Assembly: GCA_947488345.1 (NCBI GenBank)
Contig: CANKZQ010000001.1
Span: 248,001 to 312,000, forward strand
Length of the DNA: 64,000 nucleotides
Reading direction: 5' to 3'
Origin: an uncultured Flavobacteriaceae bacterium
GTDB taxonomy: Bacteria > Bacteroidota > Bacteroidia > Flavobacteriales > Flavobacteriaceae
Each line of letters opens with the position of its first letter. Position 1 is the stretch's first letter. The translations under genes and the position numbers were made by a program. Below, in pieces: positions 1 through 8,222 of the stretch. The notes under the pieces are model-generated. The model did no database searches. It was given only the letters and a program-made list of their open reading frames with translations, and was not told the DNA's origin.

Positions 1-960
1 TTTGATGAAAGGTTTTTGGGGATTCAACCCTAATAACTTAAACATTTCCATGTCTTCATTCACATCAGGATTCGGAGTTGTGAGTAACTTATCACCAGCA
101 AAAATAGAATTAGCTCCTGCAAAGAAACACATAGCCTGCCCCTCTCTACTCATTTCTGTTCTACCAGCACTTAAACGCACTTGCGTTTCTGGCATTACAA
201 TACGAGTTGTTGCAACCATACGAATCATTTCCCAAATAGAAACTGGCTCTTGATCTTCTAATGGTGTACCGTCTACGGCCACCAACGCGTTGATTGGTAC
301 AGATTCTGGTTGAGGGTTCAAAGTAGACAATGCGACTAACATACCGGCTCTATCTTCTGACTTCTCTCCCATACCAATAATACCACCACTACACACAGTG
401 ACATTTGTTTTTCTCACATTATCAATGGTGTCCAATCTATCTTGATACCCTCTGGTGGAAATAACTTCTTTATAATATTCTTCAGATGAATCTAAGTTAT
501 GATTATAAGCGTACAATCCGGCTTCAGCCAAACGATGTGCTTGATTTTCGGTAATCATACCCAATGTACAACATACCTCCATATCTAATTTATTAATGGT
601 ACGTACCATCTCTAAAACCTCATCGAATTCTGGCCCATCTTTTACATTTCGCCAAGCAGCTCCCATACAAACACGTGAGCTTCCTGATGCTTTAGCTCGT
701 AAGGCTTGCGCTTTAACTTGATGTACACTCATTAGATCATTTCCTTCTACATTGGTATGATATCTCGCAGCTTGAGGGCAATATCCACAATCCTCAGGAC
801 ACCCACCAGTTTTAATAGACAACAACGTACTTACTTGAACCGTATTTGGGTCATGATGTTCACGATGAATGGTTGCTGCATCGTATAAAAGTTCCATCAA
901 CGGCTTGTTGTATAAATCAAGTATTTCTTCTTTCGTCCAATTGTGTCTGGTTATGCTCAT
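1..960 (-). CDS. bioB: biotin synthase BioB, 3' end beyond window
   Basis: Radical SAM enzyme that inserts sulfur into dethiobiotin, the last step of biotin synthesis in the cytosol. I translated this frame from the ATG at 958-960; 320 codons are inside the window and the frame is still open at base 1, so the C-terminus is missing. The CxxxCxxC cluster motif reads CPEDCGYC (Cys54, Cys58, Cys61). The later VCMGAAWRN, CCTLGM and VRLSAGR segments supply the conserved Cys and Arg ligands of the second FeS cluster. It has its own TAnnTTTG box and is separated by four genes from the bioF-bioD-bioA operon. Family assignment is very secure. Confidence 0.97.
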   Translation of the reverse strand, partial: MSITRHNWTKEEILDLYNKPLMELLYDAATIHREHHDPNTVQVSTLLSIKTGGCPEDCGYCPQAARYHTNVEGNDLMSVHQVKAQALRAKASGSSRVCMGAAWRNVKDGPEFDEVLEMVRTINKLDMEVCCTLGMITENQAHRLAEAGLYAYNHNLDSSEEYYKEVISTRGYQDRLDTIDNVRKTNVTVCSGGIIGMGEKSEDRAGMLVALSTLNPQPESVPINALVAVDGTPLEDQEPVSIWEMIRMVATTRIVMPETQVRLSAGRTEMSREGQAMCFFAGANSIFAGDKLLTTPNPDVNEDMEMFKLLGLNPQKPFIK

Positions 961-981
961 AAAATCATCTCATTTAAAAAT

Positions 982-989
982 CAAAAATA
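982..989 (-). promoter_or_regulatory. -7 box of bioB promoter
   Basis: On the minus strand this reads TATTTTTG, a perfect match to the Bacteroidota -7 consensus TAnnTTTG. It lies about 20 bases before the bioB ATG, giving a short leader. I see no good -33 element. Confidence 0.55.
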
Positions 990-1026
990 GTAAAAAGGTT
1001 TTGTGTTGTAAACTAATTTTGTCTGT

Positions 1027-2142
1027 TTATTTTAACACCAATTGTCGTCCTAATTCAGCTAAAAAAGGAATACCAATACGCTCGTATTCATAGGTATCAT
1101 CATTATAAATGCCGTTTTCATTTACATGGATGGTGGCGGTAATGATGTATTCTTTACTCGTTTTTTCGTTGATTATATAGGCACAATCAATCAAATAGCC
1201 ATAGGCATAACCTACTTTATTCCGAATTTCTATGTAATCGGGGATGCTCTCTTTAGTATCTCCATATACCAAGAACTTCACGTACCCATCATAATAATCA
1301 TCAGAAGTATATCCGGCTTCTTTCGGCAAAAGACGCATACTATTTAATAAGAACGATCGATCTTCTTTTGACAAATGAAACTGCATATTTTTGGGATATA
1401 GATCCCCAAATATTAATTGTTTCATCATGTTATGCAGGGATCTAATAGGCAGGTAATTCTTTCGAGAGAAATCTTTAGGTTGAGAAACTAAACTATCGCC
1501 TTCCATATATCCGACTCCTTTTGAGATTCTGTGTAAATTTAAATTTTCGATAGGTTTGTTTATAATTTCTAAACTAGTGGTCGTTGTACTGTCATCAACA
1601 TAAAACACTAACGGCTTTGTCGGCAAATCATCTGAATTTTCTGTTGACAAACGATGTGAAATTCTCGATCGTATTCCTTTAGCATTCAACCTTTTGTTTA
1701 TTTCATCCTGACCCAAGTATTCAAACAGTTTATTATAGGCTTCATTGTCGCTCACAGCAAATATTTTATTTATCTCTCGCGCAAAAGTACTTTCAATACT
1801 ATCGCCTTCAATATAGAATTTCGAATTTCGATCAATGACTTTCTCCTCATTCATCTTCTCTAATGCTAAGACAGCAACAGGGAATTTCACGGAGCTTGCC
1901 GGATAAAAATAAGTGCTATCATCAACTTGAAAACTAAAATCTTTAAAACTAATTGAATTGTCTATGCCGCGATGAATCTCTGTATATAGAATCTGAACCT
2001 CATATTTTTCTAAGCTGTTCATCACCGTTTTTATCTTTTCATTGTCAGATGATAAGGCGATCTCTAGCGGTGTTTTTTCAACAGTGTTACAGCTGATAGT
2101 CATCATTAAAAGTAATAAGGTCAACATTCTCATTTCACTCAT
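1027..2142 (-). CDS. class A beta-lactamase-like serine hydrolase lipoprotein
   Basis: Probable periplasm-facing lipoprotein with the penicillin-recognising fold. The N-terminus has a hydrophobic stretch ending in MMTISC, so Cys18 is the likely lipidated residue. The catalytic motifs are in order: SSVK (Ser83, Lys86) for SxxK, SDN at 131-133, and KVG at 309-311 where class A enzymes have K-T/S-G. At 371 residues it is longer than a secreted class A beta-lactamase (about 290). The KVG variant also argues for a housekeeping hydrolase or peptidase role; substrate unknown. It sits alone between the flotillin terminator and bioB. True resistance activity cannot be judged from sequence. Confidence 0.75.
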   Translation of the reverse strand: MSEMRMLTLLLLMMTISCNTVEKTPLEIALSSDNEKIKTVMNSLEKYEVQILYTEIHRGIDNSISFKDFSFQVDDSTYFYPASSVKFPVAVLALEKMNEEKVIDRNSKFYIEGDSIESTFAREINKIFAVSDNEAYNKLFEYLGQDEINKRLNAKGIRSRISHRLSTENSDDLPTKPLVFYVDDSTTTTSLEIINKPIENLNLHRISKGVGYMEGDSLVSQPKDFSRKNYLPIRSLHNMMKQLIFGDLYPKNMQFHLSKEDRSFLLNSMRLLPKEAGYTSDDYYDGYVKFLVYGDTKESIPDYIEIRNKVGYAYGYLIDCAYIINEKTSKEYIITATIHVNENGIYNDDTYEYERIGIPFLAELGRQLVLK

Positions 2143-2185
2143 TTTTCTCTAAAGATATGGATTATTCATTTCATATATAGACAAA

Positions 2186-2213
2186 AAAAATCCGCAACGT
2201 GTTGCGGATTTTT
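2186..2213 (-). terminator. terminator after the flotillin gene
   Basis: A 13-base inverted repeat (2186-2198 and 2201-2213) with GC-rich core TCCGCAAC. The A-run on the plus strand becomes a T-run on the transcribed strand. It lies 8 bases past the flotillin stop. Confidence 0.8.
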
Positions 2214-2220
2214 AGTTGAT

Positions 2221-3669
2221 CTATTCTTCTTCTTTCTTTGGATCTTCCTTTTTAGGCTGGATTGCTTTAGGCTTCGCTTTTTTATCTGCAACATCTTTTC
2301 CCTTTAAATACTCGGGCAAATCCATCCCCGCCATATTGAACATTTCTTGTAAAGGAGGTACAGCCTTATACATTCCAGAAATGAAATTAGACGTTGATGT
2401 TGTTCCATCTTTTCCGCCACCATTTTCCCAAACGGTTACTTTATCAATTTTGATATTTTTGATCGCCTCTGCTTGTGTTTTTACCAATTCTGGTAACTTA
2501 TCAGCAATCAACAATAGTACCGCATCTTTCGAATTATTACCAGCTGCCTTTACAATTTCATCTAAACCAGCTGCTTGTTTAGTTAATACTTCGTACAATC
2601 CTTTTGCTTCAGCTTGCGCCTTAAATAAGATGGCATCTGCTTCACCTTTTGCTCTTCTTCTAATTCTTTCTGCTTCCGCTTCAGCGTCGATTTCGACTTT
2701 TCTTTTATCAATTTCTGCTGGTACAATAACATCAGCCATTTGCGAAGAACGCTCTCTTTCTGCTCTTGCAGATTCTGCTTCTGTCTCTGCAGCATACGAC
2801 TCCTCTAATGCTTTTGCCGATTGTACTTTTTCGGCGGCGATAGCCACACGTTCTGCTTCGGCTTCTCGTTGACGACGCAACGAATCTGAATTTGCTACAG
2901 CAATCTTAGCGGTATTTTCTCCTTCTACGGCTTGCGCATTTGCAGCAGCCACTTGTGTTCTTTCATCTTGTACAGCATTCGCCTCACCAATAGAACCATC
3001 TCTGGTTTTTTCAGCAACAGATTTACGTGCTGCATTTATGGCATGTGCTGCCGCCTCTTTTCCTAAGGCTTCTATATATCCTGACTCATCAACAATATCA
3101 GTAATATTTACGTTGATCAACTTTAGACCTACTTTCTTTAATTCTGACTCGACACTCTTTGAAATGTTCGTTAAAAACTTATCTCTATCAGAGTTAATTT
3201 CCTCAATATCCATTGAGGCCACCACTAAACGTAATTGTCCGAAAATAATCTCTTGTGCTAATTCTTGGATATTATTTTGATCTAAACCAAGTAATCTCTC
3301 GGCTGCATTTTGCATAATACCTGGTTCTGTAGAAACACCAATCGTAAAACGAGATGGCACATTCACACGAATATTTTGTTTCGACAGGGCATTAATTAGA
3401 TTCACCTCGATCGATATCGGAGTCAAATCTAAGAATTGATAGTCCTGGATAACCGGTAAAATAAATGCAGCACCACCGTGAATACATTTGGCCGATTGTC
3501 CGCCGCCAACTTTACCATACACTACTAATATTCTATCCGAGGGACAGCGTTTATAGCGTTTGACTAATACTATTAAAATGACAACAATAAATAATATGGC
3601 GAAGATCAGGGCCATTGGGGCTCCAATACCTTCTAATCCAATGCTTTCTTGGCTACTCAGTAATCTCAT
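2221..3669 (-). CDS. flotillin-like SPFH protein (YqiK/FloT type)
   Basis: Membrane scaffold protein of bacterial lipid microdomains. Residues about 18-38 form one hydrophobic segment, followed by an SPFH/band-7 domain to about residue 200. A long, highly charged Ala/Glu-rich coiled coil (about 210-390) follows, then a Lys-rich tail ending in KKEEE. At 482 residues it matches full-length flotillins. Its ATG lies inside the end of the upstream OB-fold membrane gene (17-base overlap), so the two are co-translated. This mirrors YqiJ-YqiK of E. coli and YuaF-FloT of Bacillus. A strong terminator follows. The repetitive coiled-coil codons create a long antisense open frame that is not a gene. Confidence 0.9.
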   Translation of the reverse strand: MRLLSSQESIGLEGIGAPMALIFAILFIVVILIVLVKRYKRCPSDRILVVYGKVGGGQSAKCIHGGAAFILPVIQDYQFLDLTPISIEVNLINALSKQNIRVNVPSRFTIGVSTEPGIMQNAAERLLGLDQNNIQELAQEIIFGQLRLVVASMDIEEINSDRDKFLTNISKSVESELKKVGLKLINVNITDIVDESGYIEALGKEAAAHAINAARKSVAEKTRDGSIGEANAVQDERTQVAAANAQAVEGENTAKIAVANSDSLRRQREAEAERVAIAAEKVQSAKALEESYAAETEAESARAERERSSQMADVIVPAEIDKRKVEIDAEAEAERIRRRAKGEADAILFKAQAEAKGLYEVLTKQAAGLDEIVKAAGNNSKDAVLLLIADKLPELVKTQAEAIKNIKIDKVTVWENGGGKDGTTSTSNFISGMYKAVPPLQEMFNMAGMDLPEYLKGKDVADKKAKPKAIQPKKEDPKKEEE

Positions 3670-4270
3670 AGGTTTGTGGGTTTAAGGGTTCAATTGGTTT
3701 TTGTGTTTGGTTAACGATTAATATGCCGTTGCTCGTGATATCAACTACCTTGACAATCGTTCCGGATTTCAATTCATAAATAGAATCAGACAATGCCTCT
3801 AACTCACGAAGTGAGCCTTGTACTCGAACATGCACTTTTCCCATTTTTGAGCGATTTGCTCCAACGGTAAGGTAGACTTCTCCGATACTATCAATGGCAT
3901 TTTTATAATCTAAGGTGCCACTATCAGATAATTTTGACATAAAATAAAATAGTGTTGCCATGATAGTCATCATCAAGAGACCGCAAAAAGTCGAAATGAC
4001 AATTGTTAGAGATGTGGGTAACCCTGCATCTATACAGGCGATACCTGTCCATCCAAAAATGGTAAAGAATCCAACTATATTTTTAAATGAGATAAACTGA
4101 AAACCGATTCCAGTATCTCCTTCTATATCTGAATCAACGTCTCCTATATCGTCGGCATCCCCACCTGTAAAAGCAAGAATCATTACAACGGTAAAAATAA
4201 GCGAGCCTATTATGGCAATTAACCAATATAGTTTAGGCAGAAAATCTAAGTTTGAAAACCATTCCATCAT
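3653..4270 (-). CDS. YqiJ/NfeD-like OB-fold membrane protein, flotillin partner
   Basis: Small membrane protein of 205 residues. It has a hydrophobic helix near residues 13-35, an acidic stretch rich in Asp and Gly (about 38-52), two more hydrophobic segments (about 60-115), and a C-terminal beta-rich OB-fold of NfeD type (about 130-190). Such proteins are regularly encoded directly before flotillins and are thought to act with them at the membrane. Here the two reading frames overlap by 17 bases. The start is uncertain by one codon because two ATGs are adjacent (MMEWF). The family name rests on domain order and neighbour. Confidence 0.75.
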   Translation of the reverse strand: MMEWFSNLDFLPKLYWLIAIIGSLIFTVVMILAFTGGDADDIGDVDSDIEGDTGIGFQFISFKNIVGFFTIFGWTGIACIDAGLPTSLTIVISTFCGLLMMTIMATLFYFMSKLSDSGTLDYKNAIDSIGEVYLTVGANRSKMGKVHVRVQGSLRELEALSDSIYELKSGTIVKVVDITSNGILIVNQTQKPIEPLNPQTYEITE

Positions 4271-4319
4271 AGCTGTTAATTTTTATGAAATATAAAACCT
4301 TTTAACGGTTTTACAATAA

Positions 4320-5474
4320 TTATTTGGAAAGTAAAATGCTCACAGCATTACCACCAAAACCAACGGCATTGACAAGAATTTTTTTGAGTTGTTTTGGTTG
4401 TTGTTGCTTGGCTACAAAAGGAACATCGATTGCTTTTTGGTATCTTAACATGAGTAATGCAAATTCTATACTTAGCATTCCCGAAGCTCCGAAAGTATGT
4501 CCTAACTTCCACTTATTGGTAGTCAAAAAAGGAATTTTGTTACAAAAAATCGTAGAAATAGCTTTAAATTCTGATAAATCACCCTTCTTTGTACCCGGTG
4601 CATGCATCACAATTACATCCACATCATTTGGATGAATTTCTCCTAATGCCATCTTCATAGAACGCTGAAAACATTCCGCTTCAGCGGATATAGAAATATT
4701 ATGTTCTAAGATTTCTGTGGCATACCCAACACCTTCTATATAACCAAGGGCATTTTTCTTCTTACCCTGCTCTAAACATGCCATACTTGCTCCTTCTCCC
4801 AATACCATAGTATTGTGTTTTTTATCAAGGTCGAAAGCTTTACAGGGGTATGTATCATTATTTTTCGCATACACCTTTAACGCCCGCATTTGTGCAATTG
4901 TAAATGATGTTAATGGTGCTTCACTCCCTCCTACCAAAAACTTATCGGCCATACCACTCTGTATCCAAGCCACACCATTTAGTAAGGCATGAAGCGCGGT
5001 AGAACATGTAATAGAATGACTAATTTCTGGACCTTGGGTTTGTAAATCATGCGCTACCCAAGAAGAAATATTTCCCAGGGTAGTAGTTGGGGAAGTCAAG
5101 GTTTTTGCCTCCTTATCTTTCAAAAATTGTTTGTGATAGGTTTCAAATAAACCAGTGGCGCCTCTTGAAGAGCCGATATTCACACCAAAATTATCGGTAC
5201 TGTCCCAACCTGCTTGATGCACCGCGTCTCTCGACGCATGGATAGCGAATAGTACAGAATCATCTAAATTTTTATACTTCTGATCGGAGTTTTTTAACGA
5301 GATGATTTTTTCCTTTCCTTCTGAGGTTAACATAGCAACAAAGGCCTCCTTTGCATCAAAATTTTTGGCTGTTATATAATGTTCACTATCTTGATACTTT
5401 TCCCAAGCTTCTTCTAAAGAAAGACCTAGAGGTGAAATAGAACGAATAGCGGAAATAGAAATTGGTGCTTTCAA
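4320..5474 (-). CDS. beta-ketoacyl-ACP synthase (FabF-like) in biotin locus
   Basis: Condensing enzyme of KAS I/II type, 384 residues. The Cys-His-His triad is intact: Cys157 in SITCSTALHAL, His291 in VMHAPGTKKGD, and His326 in KLGHTFGASG. It is shorter and more divergent than a housekeeping FabF (about 415 residues). The start codon is TTG at 5472-5474: the frame has a TGA five codons upstream and no ATG before residue 48. A TAnnTTTG box lies 17 bases upstream. Its place between bioB and bioF-bioD-bioA suggests a job in pimeloyl-ACP assembly, which is inference. A role in another fatty-acid product is possible. Confidence 0.82.
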   Translation of the reverse strand: MKAPISISAIRSISPLGLSLEEAWEKYQDSEHYITAKNFDAKEAFVAMLTSEGKEKIISLKNSDQKYKNLDDSVLFAIHASRDAVHQAGWDSTDNFGVNIGSSRGATGLFETYHKQFLKDKEAKTLTSPTTTLGNISSWVAHDLQTQGPEISHSITCSTALHALLNGVAWIQSGMADKFLVGGSEAPLTSFTIAQMRALKVYAKNNDTYPCKAFDLDKKHNTMVLGEGASMACLEQGKKKNALGYIEGVGYATEILEHNISISAEAECFQRSMKMALGEIHPNDVDVIVMHAPGTKKGDLSEFKAISTIFCNKIPFLTTNKWKLGHTFGASGMLSIEFALLMLRYQKAIDVPFVAKQQQPKQLKKILVNAVGFGGNAVSILLSK

Positions 5475-5490
5475 CTGATAATATTTTCAG

Positions 5491-5498
5491 CAAAAGTA
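5491..5498 (-). promoter_or_regulatory. -7 box of the ketoacyl synthase promoter
   Basis: Reads TACTTTTG on the minus strand, a perfect TAnnTTTG match. It would place transcription start roughly 10-13 bases before the TTG start codon and so supports that start. Confidence 0.55.
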
Positions 5499-5543
5499 AC
5501 AAAAGACGAAATAGGGATACTAATATATAAATGAAAAAATACG

Positions 5544-5978
5544 ATGACTGAATATATACAGCAAAAAAGTTGGTTTCGACGTAATTGGTTGTGGGTAGTA
5601 CCCGCTGGTGGATGCCTAACAATTATCTTACTATTCATATTTGGTATTGGCGCTGCAATTTTTGGAGTCACTAAACTTTTTACCGAATCTGCCCCATACA
5701 CCTATGCCTTAGAACAAGCTTCAAATGATGAGCGGGTAATTCAATTTCTAGGAAATTCTATTGAAAGCGATGGCATCATGCAAGGTAATATTTCCTTGAG
5801 TAATAATAATGGCCATGCTGATATAACCATACCTATAAAAGGTACCAAAGGTTCTGGATCTGTCACTATTATCGGTGAAAAAGAAGATGGCACATGGACT
5901 TATGAAAAGTTATTTGTTACCATTAAAGAAACGAATGAGCAAATCAATTTACTCGACAAAAATTTAGAAGGCATCTAA
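5544..5978 (+). CDS. Coa1/DUF1783-like small membrane protein
   Basis: Protein of 144 residues with a Trp/Arg-rich N-terminus, one transmembrane helix (about 17-45) and a soluble beta-rich domain facing outward. The pattern resembles the cytochrome c oxidase assembly factor Coa1 family, often found in Flavobacteriaceae as a lone gene; its role in bacteria is unproven. Its stop overlaps the end of bioA by 15 bases on the opposite strand, so the two genes converge. A six-codon frame begins at 5531 and runs across the true ATG, probably by chance. Family call is from memory of the fold pattern. Confidence 0.6.
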   Translation: MTEYIQQKSWFRRNWLWVVPAGGCLTIILLFIFGIGAAIFGVTKLFTESAPYTYALEQASNDERVIQFLGNSIESDGIMQGNISLSNNNGHADITIPIKGTKGSGSVTIIGEKEDGTWTYEKLFVTIKETNEQINLLDKNLEGI

Positions 5979-7229
5979 AGCTTCTTCAATAGTGTTATAC
6001 ACTTTTTGTAATTGTTCTTTATTGATTACAAAAGGAACTTGAATATAAATAGTGTTGCCTAAGGGTCTTAAGAAAACACCTCTTTCCATAAAGAATTTTA
6101 AGAGTTTATCTCTCAAGTCTCCATAACGTTCCATTTTTGTAGCTAAATCTAGGGCGAAAATGACACCTTGTGAGCGTGCATTTTTCACTAATTGATGTTT
6201 CTCAATTCGCTCTTGAAACACTTTATGAGCTCTAGAAATTTCTTTAATATTTTGCTGTATTTCATCTGTTTGCAGCAATTCAATAGCCGCATTTGCTGCG
6301 GCACATCCTATGGGATTTGCTGAATACGTATGGCAATGAAAAAAACCTTTCGCTATATCGTTGCTTAAAAAAGCTTCATATATTTCTTCGGTACAGGAAG
6401 TAATTGCCATAGGTACCAAACCTGCTGTTAAGGCTTTGCTCAAGCACATAATATCTGGCTTTGTTTCGACAAAGTCAGATGCAAAATGACTTCCTGTTTT
6501 GCCAAAGCCTGTCATAACCTCATCGGCTATAGTCAGTACTTTTAGCTCTTTAAAGAATGCTAAAATTTGATTTAAGCCTTCTGCATCATGGATTTTCATA
6601 CCTGCAGCACCTTGAATAATAGGTTCGTAGATAAAACCTGCGACGTTATATTTGTCAGTGTATTCCTTAAGTTGATTTAAAATAGCTTGATGATTTTTTC
6701 CGTTCGGCGTAGGAATCCGTTTTACCTCAATTAAAAGATCTTCAAAAGGTCCGTTGTACACCGACAAACCCGATACAGACATGGCTCCAAATGTATCACC
6801 GTGAAATCCGTTTTCGAAAGCAATGAATGTTGTTCGTTTTTCTTCACTATTAAAATAGTATTGCAATGCCATTTTAATTCCTGCCTCCACTGCAGTTGAA
6901 CCGTTGTCGTTAAAAAATATTCTATTTTGATTTTGAGGTAATATTTTAATCAATTCTTCAGATAATTTTACGGCAGGCTCATGTGTAAAATCGCTAAACA
7001 TGACTTGATCTAATTGCTGCATTTGTTGATACACACGACTTGTAATAAAATCGTTGCAATGCCCAAACATACAGGTATACCAAGAAGAGATAGCATCGAT
7101 ATATTCGTTCCCGTCCTCGTCTGTCAAGATGCAACCTTTTGCTTTTATAATGGCGAGACTATCTGGGTGCAGTTGATGTTGTTTTAACGGATGCCACAGG
7201 TGCTTTTTATCGCGTTCTTGTAATGTCAT
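5964..7229 (-). CDS. bioA: adenosylmethionine-8-amino-7-oxononanoate transaminase
   Basis: PLP enzyme that converts 8-amino-7-oxononanoate to 7,8-diaminopelargonate with SAM as amino donor. The N-terminal KHLWHPLKQH segment, SSWYTCMFGH, the DNGSTAVEAGIKMA substrate loop, ADEVMTGFGKTG and the PLP lysine in LSKALTAG are all present. At 421 residues it has normal length. Its ATG overlaps the bioD stop by one base, so it is translated as part of the bioF-DUF2007-bioD-bioA operon. It is the last gene of that operon and overlaps the convergent Coa1-like gene by 15 bases. Confidence 0.97.
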   Translation of the reverse strand: MTLQERDKKHLWHPLKQHQLHPDSLAIIKAKGCILTDEDGNEYIDAISSWYTCMFGHCNDFITSRVYQQMQQLDQVMFSDFTHEPAVKLSEELIKILPQNQNRIFFNDNGSTAVEAGIKMALQYYFNSEEKRTTFIAFENGFHGDTFGAMSVSGLSVYNGPFEDLLIEVKRIPTPNGKNHQAILNQLKEYTDKYNVAGFIYEPIIQGAAGMKIHDAEGLNQILAFFKELKVLTIADEVMTGFGKTGSHFASDFVETKPDIMCLSKALTAGLVPMAITSCTEEIYEAFLSNDIAKGFFHCHTYSANPIGCAAANAAIELLQTDEIQQNIKEISRAHKVFQERIEKHQLVKNARSQGVIFALDLATKMERYGDLRDKLLKFFMERGVFLRPLGNTIYIQVPFVINKEQLQKVYNTIEEALDAF

Positions 7230-7837
7230 TATAACTTCTCTTTAAATAGTTCGGCATATTCTTTAACCACATTTTGATCAAAATAGGGCTCTTCATCGAT
7301 GCGCCCAATAATTGGAACATTTGTCATTTTTTTTATAATACTTTCTGTTGATGGATGTGCCTCTCCGCTAAAAATTAGAGATACGTCAAATCCCTTTTCT
7401 TTTAAAAAATTCACTGTTAAGAGGGTGTGATTGATACTTCCTAAATAATGACGTGATACGACAATTACCTTATACGTTGGTTTGATAAGGTCGGTTATGG
7501 TATGTTCGTCGTTCAAGGGCACTAACAAACCTCCCGCTCCTTCAATAACCAAATGGTTTTTAGTTGCTGGTGGTTTTATTTTTTTTAGGTCAATAGTTAT
7601 CCCATCTATTTCAGCGGCAGCATGCGGACTCATAGGCGTATGCAATGCGTAACTATTAGGATGAAATTTGGAGGTTGAATTCGTAACCAACTTTTCAACT
7701 TTATGTAAGTCAGCGTTTTCTAACTCTCCCGCTTGAACAGGCTTCCAATAATCAGCTTCTAAAGCTTCAGTAACAATAGCCGAGGCAATGGTTTTACCGA
7801 CTTCAGTAGAGATCCCAGTTATAAAATATGTTTTCAT
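7229..7837 (-). CDS. bioD: dethiobiotin synthetase
   Basis: ATP-dependent carboxylase closing the ureido ring of dethiobiotin from 7,8-diaminopelargonate and CO2. The P-loop GISTEVGKT lies at residues 8-16, KPVQAG follows near residue 32, and VIEGAGGLLVPL near residue 100 is the family signature. Length of 202 residues is slightly short but typical for the phylum. It overlaps the DUF2007 gene by 4 bases upstream and bioA by one base downstream, which indicates translational coupling. Confidence 0.96.
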   Translation of the reverse strand: MKTYFITGISTEVGKTIASAIVTEALEADYWKPVQAGELENADLHKVEKLVTNSTSKFHPNSYALHTPMSPHAAAEIDGITIDLKKIKPPATKNHLVIEGAGGLLVPLNDEHTITDLIKPTYKVIVVSRHYLGSINHTLLTVNFLKEKGFDVSLIFSGEAHPSTESIIKKMTNVPIIGRIDEEPYFDQNVVKEYAELFKEKL

Positions 7838-8214
7838 TTAAAAATTGTCTTACAATCGTTACAGATATGTCTCTTTTTTTCGAAAAAAGGAAACAACATA
7901 TACCATAGTTTTCCTTCTTGAGGTGGTGCTATTAGAATACGTGTGGATTTACACTTCACGCAATGTAGGTCGTTTCCATCTTTGTCTTTTTCATAGGACC
8001 GAATACTATCGTATAAAATTTTCGCCTTCACAAAATCATCAATATGGACCTGCAATTTCACACCTCCAATGGCCTGACTTAATAAGGGATCTGCATCAAT
8101 GGTGACCTCGTCAGTTAAGATGACTTCTACTCCTTCTGACTCTAGCTTAGATTTGGTAATCTGTGCGGCTGTTGAGTATTCAAATACGGCAAGCGTCTTA
8201 AAATTAGTATTCAT
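7834..8214 (-). CDS. DUF2007 protein with C-terminal zinc ribbon
   Basis: Cytosolic protein of 126 residues. Residues about 5-75 match the DUF2007 ferredoxin-like fold (FEYSTAAQITKSKLESEGVE, then a second strand-helix unit). The C-terminus has two CxxC pairs (HCVKCKS and HICNDCK) that should bind zinc. Function is unknown; DUF2007 relatives resemble signal-binding GlnB-like folds. It is embedded in the biotin operon, 8 bases after bioF and overlapping bioD by 4 bases, so it is certainly co-expressed. Whether it acts in biotin synthesis is open. Confidence 0.75.
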   Translation of the reverse strand: MNTNFKTLAVFEYSTAAQITKSKLESEGVEVILTDEVTIDADPLLSQAIGGVKLQVHIDDFVKAKILYDSIRSYEKDKDGNDLHCVKCKSTRILIAPPQEGKLWYMLFPFFEKKRHICNDCKTIFK

Positions 8215-8222
8215 AGCTTCTG

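Noticed and set aside
1027-2142. Acquired antibiotic-resistance beta-lactamase
   Set aside because: Atypical length and a KVG in place of K-T/S-G; no mobile element nearby. A housekeeping hydrolase is more likely.
2216-2872. 218-codon plus-strand frame opposite flotillin
   Set aside because: Created by Ala/Glu-rich coiled-coil codons read in reverse; the minus-strand product is clear.
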